NCBI GenBank assembly: GCA_964542475.1 | Contig: CAZIUL010000022.1 | Coordinates: 1-64,000 of the forward strand | Length of the DNA stretch: 64,000 bases | Origin: CAZIUL01 sp964542475 | GTDB lineage: Bacteria; Planctomycetota; B15-G4; CAYZWU01 | Reading direction: 5' to 3' | Part shown: piece by piece, positions 8,144 to 17,103 of the stretch | Layout: each line of letters opens with the position of its first letter | Position numbering within the stretch: position 1 is the stretch's first letter | Position numbers and translations under genes: made by a program | The notes under the pieces: model-generated | Seen by the model: only the letters and a program-made list of their open reading frames with translations | What the model was told of the DNA's origin: nothing | Databases searched by the model: none

Positions 8144-9490
8144 CTAAGGTGTTATTTTCCTGAGTTTGCCATTACAAACGTTGATTGCTTTTTCCTTCTT
8201 TGAGATCAAGAACTGCTTGGCCCGCGGCACGATATTCATCACAGCGCTGACCATGCTCAACGGAAACGGATTGTAAAACCGCGGTGTGGTCAACATTTCC
8301 GACCCCTTCGTTAGGAGGCCTTTTTCTAGAGCCATGTCGTAAAGCCGAGTATGAGGATATATGCGCGCGTTTGTTACCGTTACAAACACAAGGTTCTTTT
8401 CGATCAGGGCGCATCTCACAAACAGGCCGAACATGTTCAGCAGAGACCGGACACCTGCCCCCGGCGAGTTGAGAATGAAGGAAAGACCGAACTTGGCATT
8501 GTCTATCCCTCTGAAAGTCTTGATGAGGTCATAAATGTCCTTTTCCTTGATGTTTTTTCGCAGCATCTTCAGTTCTCTGTCTGTAAAACCATCCGGCGAG
8601 AATTCAAAGTACTCACAACCGGCCTCAAGGGCTTTGTGTATAAAATCGCTGGGAGCATGTTGTATGGCGTTCCATGCCTTCCATTTGACATCTAGTTTTC
8701 TTTTGATCAGCTCGTCACAGATTTGCATCGCGTGATCCAACGGAAAATTGAACACGCTGTCAGAGAAGAAAAACGTTTTCACGCCGTGTTCTTTGGCCAA
8801 ATGCTCCACCTCATCCACTGTTTTGATGGGAGACCGAAGCCGGACTTTGTTGCCGACAAGATATGGATAAGTACAGTAAGTGCATCCGAATGCACACCCC
8901 CTCTTAGATTGGACTCCGACCAGGTACTCCTTTTCCATGTATGGCGCAAAGTCGATGCGGTCCTTCGTTGGAACAGGCAATGAATCGAGATCAAGGGGAT
9001 CCCGCGAACCTGAAAAAGAAACGGAGCCATCCTTTCTGTACAAAACCCCTTTTACTGAGCCGGGGTTGTCAAGGTTATCTAGCAGCTCGGGAAATGATTC
9101 CTCTCCTTCCAGGAGAACGCCATAATCGATCTCGGCGACTTTATCCATGATCTCTTTGGCATACATCGAGAAACCCGATCCGCCCACAACGATCAAAGCC
9201 TCGGAGTTGATGGTCTTTATGGTTTTGATAAACGAAACAAAGGCGTTGAAATAGGAGAAATCGTCAAATGACTGGGTTGTATCGATGTTTCGCAAGGAAA
9301 TGCCGATCACTTCCGGCACGAACTCTTCGATTACGCGCCGCAGTTCTTCCTGCATTGCCTGGTGCACATTAGGATCAAAAAACAATACATCATGATTCTT
9401 TTCTATGGCATCTGCGATATACATCAATCCCAGAGGAAGCACACATTTTTCGTTTCTGCCCAAATATGACTGAACCAGCAGCACTTTCAT
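8144..9490 (-). CDS. B12-binding domain radical SAM protein
   Basis: 448 residues from the ATG at 9490 (MKVLLVQSYLG). A start 27 nt further upstream is open but has no ribosome-binding site. The N-terminal ~140 residues are a cobalamin-binding-like alpha/beta domain. The radical SAM cluster motif is GCAFGCTYCTYP (CxxxCxxC), followed by the TIM-barrel; the C-terminal third lacks an obvious named domain. Family members perform methylations or cyclisations of lipids and natural products, and the substrate is not predictable. The gene stands alone, AT-richer than its neighbours, and has no biosynthetic partner nearby. Confidence 0.87.
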   Translation of the reverse strand: MKVLLVQSYLGRNEKCVLPLGLMYIADAIEKNHDVLFFDPNVHQAMQEELRRVIEEFVPEVIGISLRNIDTTQSFDDFSYFNAFVSFIKTIKTINSEALIVVGGSGFSMYAKEIMDKVAEIDYGVLLEGEESFPELLDNLDNPGSVKGVLYRKDGSVSFSGSRDPLDLDSLPVPTKDRIDFAPYMEKEYLVGVQSKRGCAFGCTYCTYPYLVGNKVRLRSPIKTVDEVEHLAKEHGVKTFFFSDSVFNFPLDHAMQICDELIKRKLDVKWKAWNAIQHAPSDFIHKALEAGCEYFEFSPDGFTDRELKMLRKNIKEKDIYDLIKTFRGIDNAKFGLSFILNSPGAGVRSLLNMFGLFVRCALIEKNLVFVTVTNARIYPHTRLYDMALEKGLLTKGSEMLTTPRFYNPFPLSMVSAVMNIVPRAKQFLISKKEKAINVCNGKLRKITP

Positions 9491-9674
9491 ATCTTCGCAT
9501 AATCCTATCAAATACACTGTTGGCGGTTTTTCGTGATTGGAGTGAAGAGATCTTCACAACTGCCACGCCTGAAAAAGCCGGAAACCAGAGAACAGAACAT
9601 TACTGAGAGTTATACCGTATCGCCCGGGCCTTGGCTACTGGTGGAAATATCGGAGTTTGAAGGTAAAACATTAA

Positions 9675-9747
9675 CCCGCTTATTTCATACTTTTTGTCGC
9701 AAGGTGCCGTTTTCGGTGCCGCAGCAGAAGAGGATGAAATATGCGGG
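9675..9747. repeat. Truncated copy of the long palindromic repeat (family E)
   Basis: Terminal arms CCCGCTTATTTCATAC and the complementary GATGAAATATGCGGG enclose a shortened middle, forming one 73 nt hairpin. The copy ends exactly at the base before the stop codon of the giant propeller gene (9748-9750), so it may act as its 3' hairpin. Full copies lie at 36685, 42407 and 63393. Confidence 0.85.
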
Positions 9748-12700
9748 TCAAGGCCGCGTGACGCGTGCGCTGAAAGCCCAACCGCTTCCGGCTCTGTCGA
9801 TGATCTGCAGAAGGATCGTGTTCCTGCCCTGCTTCCCCCTGACCTCGATCGTGGTGCCTTCCCTGCTCCAGGATCTTTTTTCCTTGTGCCCGCCCACGTG
9901 CTCCCTGTTGAACCAGCACTTGAACCCGTCATCCGAACCCACGTTCAGGAGCAGATCGCAGGGTTTGTCGAGCTTGATCTCGCAAAATGCGTACGCCGAC
10001 ACCTTTTTCATGGTGCCGAACACCTTCTGCAGATCGATTTTCGTCCTCGAAACAGTGCATTCCTTCCAGGCGAGCTCTTCCTTGCCAAGCATAACAGCTT
10101 TTCCAGGAGTCACAGCCTTGGAAGAATCATAGATCTCTTCAACCGAATCCGCTCCCTCGTCCCACGGGATCGGGCCGAGAACCTGCCATTCCGTTATGTA
10201 TCCGAGCTTCTCGGTTACCATTCTCCCGAGCCCGGCATCGGTGATGTCTGGAAGCACGGGGAGCGTGCTTTCGAGCGCCCGCTTCCTTTCTTCACCGTCC
10301 TTCATTTTTTCGGCGATGGCCAGGCACACCCTGACAGTGCCGTTCAAAACATCGGGCTGCACAGCTTTGTAACCGGAAAGAATGGTTTTCGAATGCTCCC
10401 AGCACGCCTTGATGTGCGGGAGCGATTTCGGGTCCGCGAACTTCTCCATGCCGTCAAGCGCCCTCATTGTGAGCTCCGGAGCTGTCAAGCTGCTGAACAC
10501 CATGTGATATTCACTGAGGATGCTGTCCTTGTACTTGTCGCCTGTTGTGAGGTGCATGGCTTCGGTTCCAGCCAGGATTTCCTCGGCACTCATCTTGCCG
10601 TTGATCTCGGCTCCCATTGTCCATGCGGCAAGGTTTTCCACATCCTCTCGGATCACCTCGATCCAGTTGAGCAGGGGAGCGTTCGCAGGGGAAGCTTCAT
10701 CGGAGTGCGCCATGAACTCCACTACGAGGTCATTATCGATCTCTATGCCCGTGAACTCTTTGACCACTGCTTTTTTATGCGCGCCAGGGCTTTTCATCAA
10801 GTCGAACCGCTTGAGCCGCGCCTTTCCCTGGATCTTCACATCGAAGACGCGCTGTCCGATTGAATCCGCGTCATCCGCCACAAAACCAAGCTTTACCGTG
10901 TAGATGCCGTTCGGCCTGCCCGGCAGGATCTCCCTAGTCAGCGGTATTGTCAGCTTCTCGATGCCCTTGACGCCTGACTTGAAAAGCCAGGGCTTGTCGG
11001 ATCCGTCAATGGTTACCCCCTTGAAGTCGCTCTTGAACGGGCCCATCCCTTTCGCGATTTCCGCCTTGAGCTCGAAGCTCATGGCGTAGTTGTGGTATCC
11101 GATGGATGACACCACCCTGGGTCTGGGCCACGCGAGCCACAGCCTGTTTTCCCTGTCCTTCATGTCCCCTGGCGCGCCGAAGTTGACGCAGAGCCGCTTT
11201 ACGGGCAGGTTGTCCCCGTGCGTTATGAACACGGTCCAGTTGCTTGTCACCTTGTCGGGCTCGGGCGCGAGCGCCACGGTGCAGCGCAGCGGAAACGAGC
11301 AGGTGCACCCGGAGCTCGCCTCGGGCATGAGCATCAGCCCGTTAGCGCTGATCATGTTGAGCCAGCATCCCGGCCTGATCCCGCCGAACAGGCTCAGCCC
11401 CCTGTCGTTTGCCAGGTCGTAGATCGCGCCCCAGTAAGAGCGGTAAAAGAGCGTGTGCGCGGATGCGGAGGTGACCGAGCAGCAGTGGCCCGGACGCAAA
11501 AACTCCCACGGCACCCGCTTCCCGCTTATAGGGTGTTCCCGGGTTTTTATCTTTCCCGTGTGAAGGTCGCAGGCCCTCGGTTCGATGATCACCTGGTCGC
11601 CCACCACGAGCGGCCTGCGCAGGTAGTTCAGCGGCCTGGACCAGAGCATCTCTCCGGTGCTCGCGTCGAGCGCGGTGACCCTTCTCCATGTGAGCTCATG
11701 GCCCAGGAAGAAGCCGGTGTCGTGGTTGGAGAAGTGCCCGAAGAACAGCAGCACTCCGTCCGCCAACGCGCTACCCATCTTGTTGCCGCCGCACCCGCTC
11801 AGGTCCACTGCCTTCTCCCACACGACCCTGCCCGTGCCCGTGTCGAGCGCCTTGACCAGGCGCACATCCCTTTGTTCAGGGGTGAGCAGGCGGGCCTCTT
11901 CCCCTTCCTCGTACACTCCCGATTCGACGAGTGTCTCAAGCTCTTCAAGTGCGTTTGCCCGATCTTCCGGTGAGGCCCCGCCTTCCGGGAAGTAGATCGT
12001 TCCGTTGCCGAGCGAGACCGCGATGTTCGGGATATCGTTTCCGCTCTTGGCCCAAAGAGGCCTGCCTGTGTCCGCGTCCACGGCGAACAGCACATCGCCG
12101 CTCATCAGATTGCTGTTGAGCGTGTCTTTGGGGGTTTTCTGGCTGCCCCAGGATGGAAAGTCAGCAACGGGATGCCAGAAAGCTCCGTCGCGTTGGAGCT
12201 TTCTGTACAGGTCGGGGGCCGGCTCGGAATAGCTCGATCTGTACTTCTCGTAGAACGCTTCGTAGTCGCTGTCATCGCGCAGCTCCTGGGTGATCTCGTC
12301 CCCGGTCTTCCAGTCGTTCTCTTTGGTGTCCACGAACTTCTTCCACTGGGCCGCGTATTCGTTTTTCAGCGGTTTTGCCGCTGTTCCGAAAAGAGTGTCG
12401 CCTTCAGCCGCGATGTAACCCCACCGCCTAGGCTCGCCGTTTTGCGATTTTGGCAGGCCGTACTCATTAACCGTCCTGCCGGTGGCAGGGTCCAGGCGAA
12501 GGCATTTGTCGAAAGCGGCAACGTAGAGCCCCTCTTTTGTGAGCGCAAGGTTCCCGCTGTCCACATCCACCCGCACCCTGACCGCGCCCGGTATCTCCCT
12601 CTTCCAGAGAAAAGCTCCGTTGTAGGCATCGTAAGCCATCACAACCTCTTCGCCCTGGTAGAAGATGCGCCCGTCGATCGATACGGGGCCGCACGCCCTG

Positions 12701-14754
12701 CCGTGGCGGTCCACGATCTGTCTTGGGCCGGGCTCGCCGTACCACAAGACTTTTAATGGCGGTTTGACGAGGTCGTCCATCGAGCATGCGGTGTTCTGCG
12801 CGTTTGCGTAGAGCTGCGTCCATGAACCGGCCCCCTGGAGCGCGCTTCTTTTCTGTATCTCCATGTCCCGCTTTCCGGTTTCAACCTCACCGAAGCTGAC
12901 GATCATGCCGCCGCACGGCCTCAATACACGCCCCACCTCTTCGCGTACGATCCAAGGTTCGCCTGTTCTTGCGTTTGCGTCGCTGACCACAAGGTTCGCG
13001 AACCATCGCGGCAGGGTTTCCACGTCCCACGGCTCCACCACCACCCTGTCTCCCCACAGGCCGGCCGAGAAGAGCTTGTCCCTGGCGGCTTCGCGTTTTT
13101 TCTCGTCCTTCTCGATCCCTACGATCTTCATGTCGGTGCGGATGGCAAGCTCATAGGCGAGCCTCCCTTCCCCGCAGTCGAGAACAAGGCAGTAGCCCTT
13201 GTTCGATGCCAGCTCATTCACCAGCCGATCCGCCGCACGAGTGTAGATCCGGCTGAGATCGTCAGTTGGATACGGTTTCAGATTGAGACGTGTTTTCAGT
13301 GTTTGTGCGTCGCGGCCTCCCTTTCCGAAGCAGTACACCGGCCCCTTGTCTGTCGCAACGAAAAGACGCCCGTCTCCTGCTGAAAGGCCGCACGCGCGGC
13401 CATCGACCTTTGCGGACCAGAGCTCCTCCCCGGTTCTGTCATCCACCGCGGCCACGAACCCGTCGCCGCCCGCAAAGACCAACTTGCCCGCATGAATCAG
13501 GGCGCTGAGGTCCTTCTTGGGATAGTACCACGGGTAGCTCGATGCTTTTGCGTCTTTGAACGCCTGGTCGAGAGCGATCAGTTCCGTGGATATATTTTCC
13601 ATGCGCTCATCCAGCTCGTTCAGGGCCTCTCCATCCGCGCCGCCTCGTTTTTTCTTCAGCGTGGAAAGTTCTGCTCGCAGGCTCTTCTGTTCTGTCGATA
13701 TGGAGCCTGCTGTTTTCCGCGCAATAGCATACGCCGCCCTGTCGATGGCGTAGATCCCTTCCCTTGTGAGGGTGTAGGAACGGTCCTTCGCGATCGCCAT
13801 GTCAATCCCTGGAAACCATGCGTAGACAGTGCCCGTGCCCTTGCCTGAACCGGTGCTGTACGACACCTTTTCAGGGCTGCCCGAATGATCGACCCCCGCG
13901 ATGAGCCGGTCTTCTTCCAGGACAGCCCAGGTGCCGCCGCGCTTTGCCCCGGGATAGGTATAATAAAGGAACTTGCCGGTTTTGCGGTCGAATGCGGCGG
14001 GCATGGCCCGCCCGGAGGGTACGAACAGGACATCGTCGGATGCGACGAGGTAGCTCTGCGGTGATATGCCTCCGTAGTGCAGGTCGTGAGCGCGGTCGCC
14101 AATGGTGTCGTTCTTCCAGATAAGCTCGCCGGTTCCCGCGTTGAGCGCGCACACATAGAGCCCTTCGAACGGGAAAACTCCTGCGCAGAAAAACAGCTCC
14201 CCTTTTTCCACGAGCACTGATGTGCGCACCGGCCAGGCCGAGATTATCCTTCCGTTTCCGATGGCCCTGGTGTCGTTCGGCCCTGCGCGGTGCTTCCAGG
14301 CGAGCGAACCGTTGCGCGCGGTCACGCAGTAGACGCACCCGTCGTCAGAGCCGAAATAAACGCGGCCCTCGTGAAAGGAGGGCGCGAAACGGACCGGCCC
14401 GTGGGTGTAAAAGGTCCAGCGGATACGGCCTGACACGATGTCCACGGCTCGCACGCTGTTGTCCACGGATGATGCGAAATAGGCGGCCCCGTCCCCTGTG
14501 ATGACGTAAAAGGCGTTGTCCGCGTGCGAGCGAGGCGCCTCCTCGGAAGGCTCGGGCCAGGCCGGCTTTGGAGGATGCAGCGGCCGGAAGCTCCATTCGA
14601 GCGCAAGCGGCAGGTGTACCTCTTCCATGGAAGCTGTGCCCGACCTTTTGTTGTCGTGCCTGAACGTGGGCCAGTCATCCGCCGATGCCGACGGGCAGAA
14701 GAGAACAGCTAGAGAAACGCATGCGGTACATAACAAAACATTGCTGGTTTTCAT
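9748..14754 (-). CDS. Giant PQQ-type beta-propeller protein with embedded SAM methyltransferase-like domain
   Basis: 1,668 residues from the ATG at 14754 (MKTSNVLLC; an ATG 15 nt upstream has no ribosome-binding site). A Sec signal peptide is followed by a first PQQ/BamB-like propeller (to about residue 480), interrupted by a coiled-coil insert at about 345-405. Residues ~500-625 form a class I methyltransferase-like Rossmann unit: LVLDCGEGRLAYEL, acidic strand end IVGIEKD, then VVSDANA. A second propeller runs to about 1,150 with repeated 'D..TG...W' blades. Next come a malectin/galactose-binding-like beta domain, a helical segment, and a C-terminal beta domain with NVGSDDGFKCWFN. It is exported, so a working methyltransferase would lack cytoplasmic SAM; the domain may be structural. 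Function unknown. Confidence 0.8.
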   Translation of the reverse strand: MKTSNVLLCTACVSLAVLFCPSASADDWPTFRHDNKRSGTASMEEVHLPLALEWSFRPLHPPKPAWPEPSEEAPRSHADNAFYVITGDGAAYFASSVDNSVRAVDIVSGRIRWTFYTHGPVRFAPSFHEGRVYFGSDDGCVYCVTARNGSLAWKHRAGPNDTRAIGNGRIISAWPVRTSVLVEKGELFFCAGVFPFEGLYVCALNAGTGELIWKNDTIGDRAHDLHYGGISPQSYLVASDDVLFVPSGRAMPAAFDRKTGKFLYYTYPGAKRGGTWAVLEEDRLIAGVDHSGSPEKVSYSTGSGKGTGTVYAWFPGIDMAIAKDRSYTLTREGIYAIDRAAYAIARKTAGSISTEQKSLRAELSTLKKKRGGADGEALNELDERMENISTELIALDQAFKDAKASSYPWYYPKKDLSALIHAGKLVFAGGDGFVAAVDDRTGEELWSAKVDGRACGLSAGDGRLFVATDKGPVYCFGKGGRDAQTLKTRLNLKPYPTDDLSRIYTRAADRLVNELASNKGYCLVLDCGEGRLAYELAIRTDMKIVGIEKDEKKREAARDKLFSAGLWGDRVVVEPWDVETLPRWFANLVVSDANARTGEPWIVREEVGRVLRPCGGMIVSFGEVETGKRDMEIQKRSALQGAGSWTQLYANAQNTACSMDDLVKPPLKVLWYGEPGPRQIVDRHGRACGPVSIDGRIFYQGEEVVMAYDAYNGAFLWKREIPGAVRVRVDVDSGNLALTKEGLYVAAFDKCLRLDPATGRTVNEYGLPKSQNGEPRRWGYIAAEGDTLFGTAAKPLKNEYAAQWKKFVDTKENDWKTGDEITQELRDDSDYEAFYEKYRSSYSEPAPDLYRKLQRDGAFWHPVADFPSWGSQKTPKDTLNSNLMSGDVLFAVDADTGRPLWAKSGNDIPNIAVSLGNGTIYFPEGGASPEDRANALEELETLVESGVYEEGEEARLLTPEQRDVRLVKALDTGTGRVVWEKAVDLSGCGGNKMGSALADGVLLFFGHFSNHDTGFFLGHELTWRRVTALDASTGEMLWSRPLNYLRRPLVVGDQVIIEPRACDLHTGKIKTREHPISGKRVPWEFLRPGHCCSVTSASAHTLFYRSYWGAIYDLANDRGLSLFGGIRPGCWLNMISANGLMLMPEASSGCTCSFPLRCTVALAPEPDKVTSNWTVFITHGDNLPVKRLCVNFGAPGDMKDRENRLWLAWPRPRVVSSIGYHNYAMSFELKAEIAKGMGPFKSDFKGVTIDGSDKPWLFKSGVKGIEKLTIPLTREILPGRPNGIYTVKLGFVADDADSIGQRVFDVKIQGKARLKRFDLMKSPGAHKKAVVKEFTGIEIDNDLVVEFMAHSDEASPANAPLLNWIEVIREDVENLAAWTMGAEINGKMSAEEILAGTEAMHLTTGDKYKDSILSEYHMVFSSLTAPELTMRALDGMEKFADPKSLPHIKACWEHSKTILSGYKAVQPDVLNGTVRVCLAIAEKMKDGEERKRALESTLPVLPDITDAGLGRMVTEKLGYITEWQVLGPIPWDEGADSVEEIYDSSKAVTPGKAVMLGKEELAWKECTVSRTKIDLQKVFGTMKKVSAYAFCEIKLDKPCDLLLNVGSDDGFKCWFNREHVGGHKEKRSWSREGTTIEVRGKQGRNTILLQIIDRAGSGWAFSARVTRP

Positions 14755-14799
14755 GACAGGTTCTTTCATAGGTCAGACAAGTCCGATAAGCCAGACAGA

Positions 14800-16875
14800 T
14801 CAAAGCTCGGGCGTCAACACCACACAGTCCAGGCCGAACTCGTGCCTCCTGTCGCCCGCTGCCTTGTTCCGTTCGACAGCCTCAACAGTGATAATGATCT
14901 GCCCGTCTTTCGGTTCGAATGTGCCCAGCTCGATCGGTCCGGTTGGGATCAGTGTTTCTTTTTCCGGAATGAAAAGCTCGATCTCCTTTCCCGTGTCCAC
15001 ACCGTTTACGCGGAGGCGTATCTTGCAGAAGTCATGTGACCGTGTGGCGTAGAGTACGACTTTACACGGTCCATCGTTTGCAGCGGGCATAATGAGATCG
15101 AGTGTTTCTCCGGCTGCACGTACCCTGACCAGAAGCTGGCGCATACCGCTGGCGATTTGCTTTCCGAACGGGGCGGTCTGCTGTTCCATCATCATCACGC
15201 CGAGTTCCCAGTCCAGGGTTTCGAAACCGATATCCTCGCATTCGATGGCGTCCTTTACCTTGTAGAGCTCGGAAGGGGGAGTCAGCTCCGGAAGAGGCGC
15301 TTTGGCCGCTTCGGGCTGTGGTTCCCGGTTGTGTGTTGCCCCGGGCATCGCGTAGAAGAAGGTTGTCGCGGCATAACCGACATCGCATTCCGCCCAGTGC
15401 CAGACCTCCATGTCGAACCGGAACGATTTTTCGAACGGGATCGCGTCCAGGGCGCGATCACGCAACACGGTGGTGTGGCCCCAGTTGTTTCCGTAATCCA
15501 GCCCGTCGCAGCGCGGCTGGGCGTGAAACGGCGCCTGGAACAGTTCGTTGCAGCACCAGGCGTAACCGTAGTAGTCCTCTGTGCCTGTGCCGAAATGGGA
15601 AGGGAAGGGCTCGTTGTCCACGTAGATTTTTTCGTCACCCTCTCCCCACCAGTTGTTAACCGGGTTGATCACTGCCAGCGTGTCACCGACGAACACGCCC
15701 TTGCCCTTGATATCGATGTAGTTCCAGTCCTTCATCGGGCGGGTCGGTATGGGGTGCTCACAGTGCCATCTGGCGTAAAAATGCATCGAGTTCTCGTTCC
15801 ATGTCCAGTCCGCATAGAGGATCGAAAGAACCACGTCCAAGGGTTCGTCGCCGTGGTTGACAACCGAGAACGCGGCGCTTTCCTTGTACGGCATGGGCCA
15901 CATGAAGACATAAGGCTTCCTGCGGCCGGAAAAGCGATAGAAACCGAAATACTCCTCGGCGCCCGCGCCCGTGCCGGCGAAGTCGCCGAGTGGGCACCAG
16001 ATCGTCTGAATGCCGTCAAACTCGCCTTTCAACACCAGGGGCCGCATGTTCTCTTTCGAAATATGACCCACAACATAAACGGTTATCAGGCGGATGAGGC
16101 CCGGGCCTTCCGGAAGATCGATACGGTTTTCCTCTCCGGGCTTGATCACGACTCTCTGGTACTTGGGCATTTCCTTGCCGGGGGGAACGGATTTGGTTTT
16201 CATAAGAAGTGCGTCACCCGCCTCGGTTATTGCCTGAGACGCATTGTCCAGGGCTATTGCGGTCAATGTTTTTATGGATGTTCCTTTCTCATACGTGCGG
16301 TAGTTTATCTGGTAGTAGAACTCGCCCTCGTCGCTTGTGATCTTGCAGCGCTTCTGATATGGGATCGGGAGGTAGAGGTTATGCCCCTTGGAGCGGGCGG
16401 CGGCCATGGGAGAAGGCACCTTCCATTTGCCGTCCAGCACATCTTCGAACGGCGCTTCTATCACGGGAGAATCGTTGTCATCCAGGTATACGCGGAGTGT
16501 TCCTTTCGGATTAGCCGACCAGATACGCACCACGGCGCCCGGGCCTTGAGCGTCCATCATGACGTACTCTTTTCGGTCGTCGTTCTCCTCGACGCGCAGG
16601 TACTGGCCTCGGTCGTTGTTGGCGAACCAGCTCTCCCGGTCTTCTGAAGAGACAGAGGCCCGGTCGTAACTGCTGAACTGCTTGCAGGTGTAGAACGGGT
16701 CCGGAAAACTCGCGAGAGTTTCCCGGTCCGCCATCTCTTCAAGCAGGGATTCGATTGTGATTGTTTCGGCTGGTTCTTCTGCGGCAAAGGCCTGGATTGA
16801 TGACGAGACCGCAGCGGCAATCATGCAAGCGGCGGCGATTTTCAGGGGGGCTGCAACGGTTTTGCGCGGTTTCAT
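14800..16875 (-). CDS. DUF2961 / GH172-family glycoside hydrolase
   Basis: 691 residues from the ATG at 16875, chosen for GGAGGT 8 nt upstream and the signal peptide it opens (MKPRKTVAAP... ending near AFA); the open frame extends 45 codons further without support. Residues ~65-450 are the DUF2961 fold, including MDAQGPGAVVRIWSANP and a GTGTEDYYGYAWC segment. GH172 enzymes act on fructo- or arabinofuranosyl linkages. The C-terminal ~170 residues form a beta-rich accessory, possibly carbohydrate-binding, domain. Secretion and the neighbouring propeller gene 45 nt downstream suggest a role outside the inner membrane. Substrate unproven. Confidence 0.85.
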   Translation of the reverse strand: MKPRKTVAAPLKIAAACMIAAAVSSSIQAFAAEEPAETITIESLLEEMADRETLASFPDPFYTCKQFSSYDRASVSSEDRESWFANNDRGQYLRVEENDDRKEYVMMDAQGPGAVVRIWSANPKGTLRVYLDDNDSPVIEAPFEDVLDGKWKVPSPMAAARSKGHNLYLPIPYQKRCKITSDEGEFYYQINYRTYEKGTSIKTLTAIALDNASQAITEAGDALLMKTKSVPPGKEMPKYQRVVIKPGEENRIDLPEGPGLIRLITVYVVGHISKENMRPLVLKGEFDGIQTIWCPLGDFAGTGAGAEEYFGFYRFSGRRKPYVFMWPMPYKESAAFSVVNHGDEPLDVVLSILYADWTWNENSMHFYARWHCEHPIPTRPMKDWNYIDIKGKGVFVGDTLAVINPVNNWWGEGDEKIYVDNEPFPSHFGTGTEDYYGYAWCCNELFQAPFHAQPRCDGLDYGNNWGHTTVLRDRALDAIPFEKSFRFDMEVWHWAECDVGYAATTFFYAMPGATHNREPQPEAAKAPLPELTPPSELYKVKDAIECEDIGFETLDWELGVMMMEQQTAPFGKQIASGMRQLLVRVRAAGETLDLIMPAANDGPCKVVLYATRSHDFCKIRLRVNGVDTGKEIELFIPEKETLIPTGPIELGTFEPKDGQIIITVEAVERNKAAGDRRHEFGLDCVVLTPEL

Positions 16876-16994
16876 GTAATACCTCCATAAGTTGTTTTCA
16901 AAGCGCGAAAACACGAAATTTAAATGTACGAATGCTACAGGAAAGAAGAGGGGATTTCCCGGAAAATAAGGGGAAGAGGAAGAAAGGAGAAGAA

Positions 16995-17015
16995 AACCAC
17001 GGATGAACACGGATA
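16995..17015. repeat. Short dispersed repeat (family C)
   Basis: A motif containing ACCACGGATGAACACGGAT, also at 41564-41583 and, with one change, 54605-54625. It sits directly beside a paired-hairpin repeat each time. I recall similar motifs from intergenic DNA of several uncultivated phyla; that is memory, not a search. Confidence 0.65.
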
Positions 17016-17031
17016 AATTTTATTCGACATT

Positions 17032-17088
17032 TGGAGGGACGGCTTCCACGCCGTCCTCTTCCGGTCGGGAAGGAACCCGACCCTCCAT
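17032..17088. repeat. Paired-hairpin intergenic repeat (family B, best copy)
   Basis: The outer stem TGGAGG/CCTCCA encloses two perfect hairpins: GACGGC/GCCGTC, and GGTCGGG/CCCGACC with loop AAGGAA. It lies just downstream of the GT39 gene stop at 17104 on the minus strand, within the 16876-17103 intergenic space that otherwise holds only the family C motif. Confidence 0.8.
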
Positions 17089-17103
17089 CTTCTCTGCGGC
17101 TAA

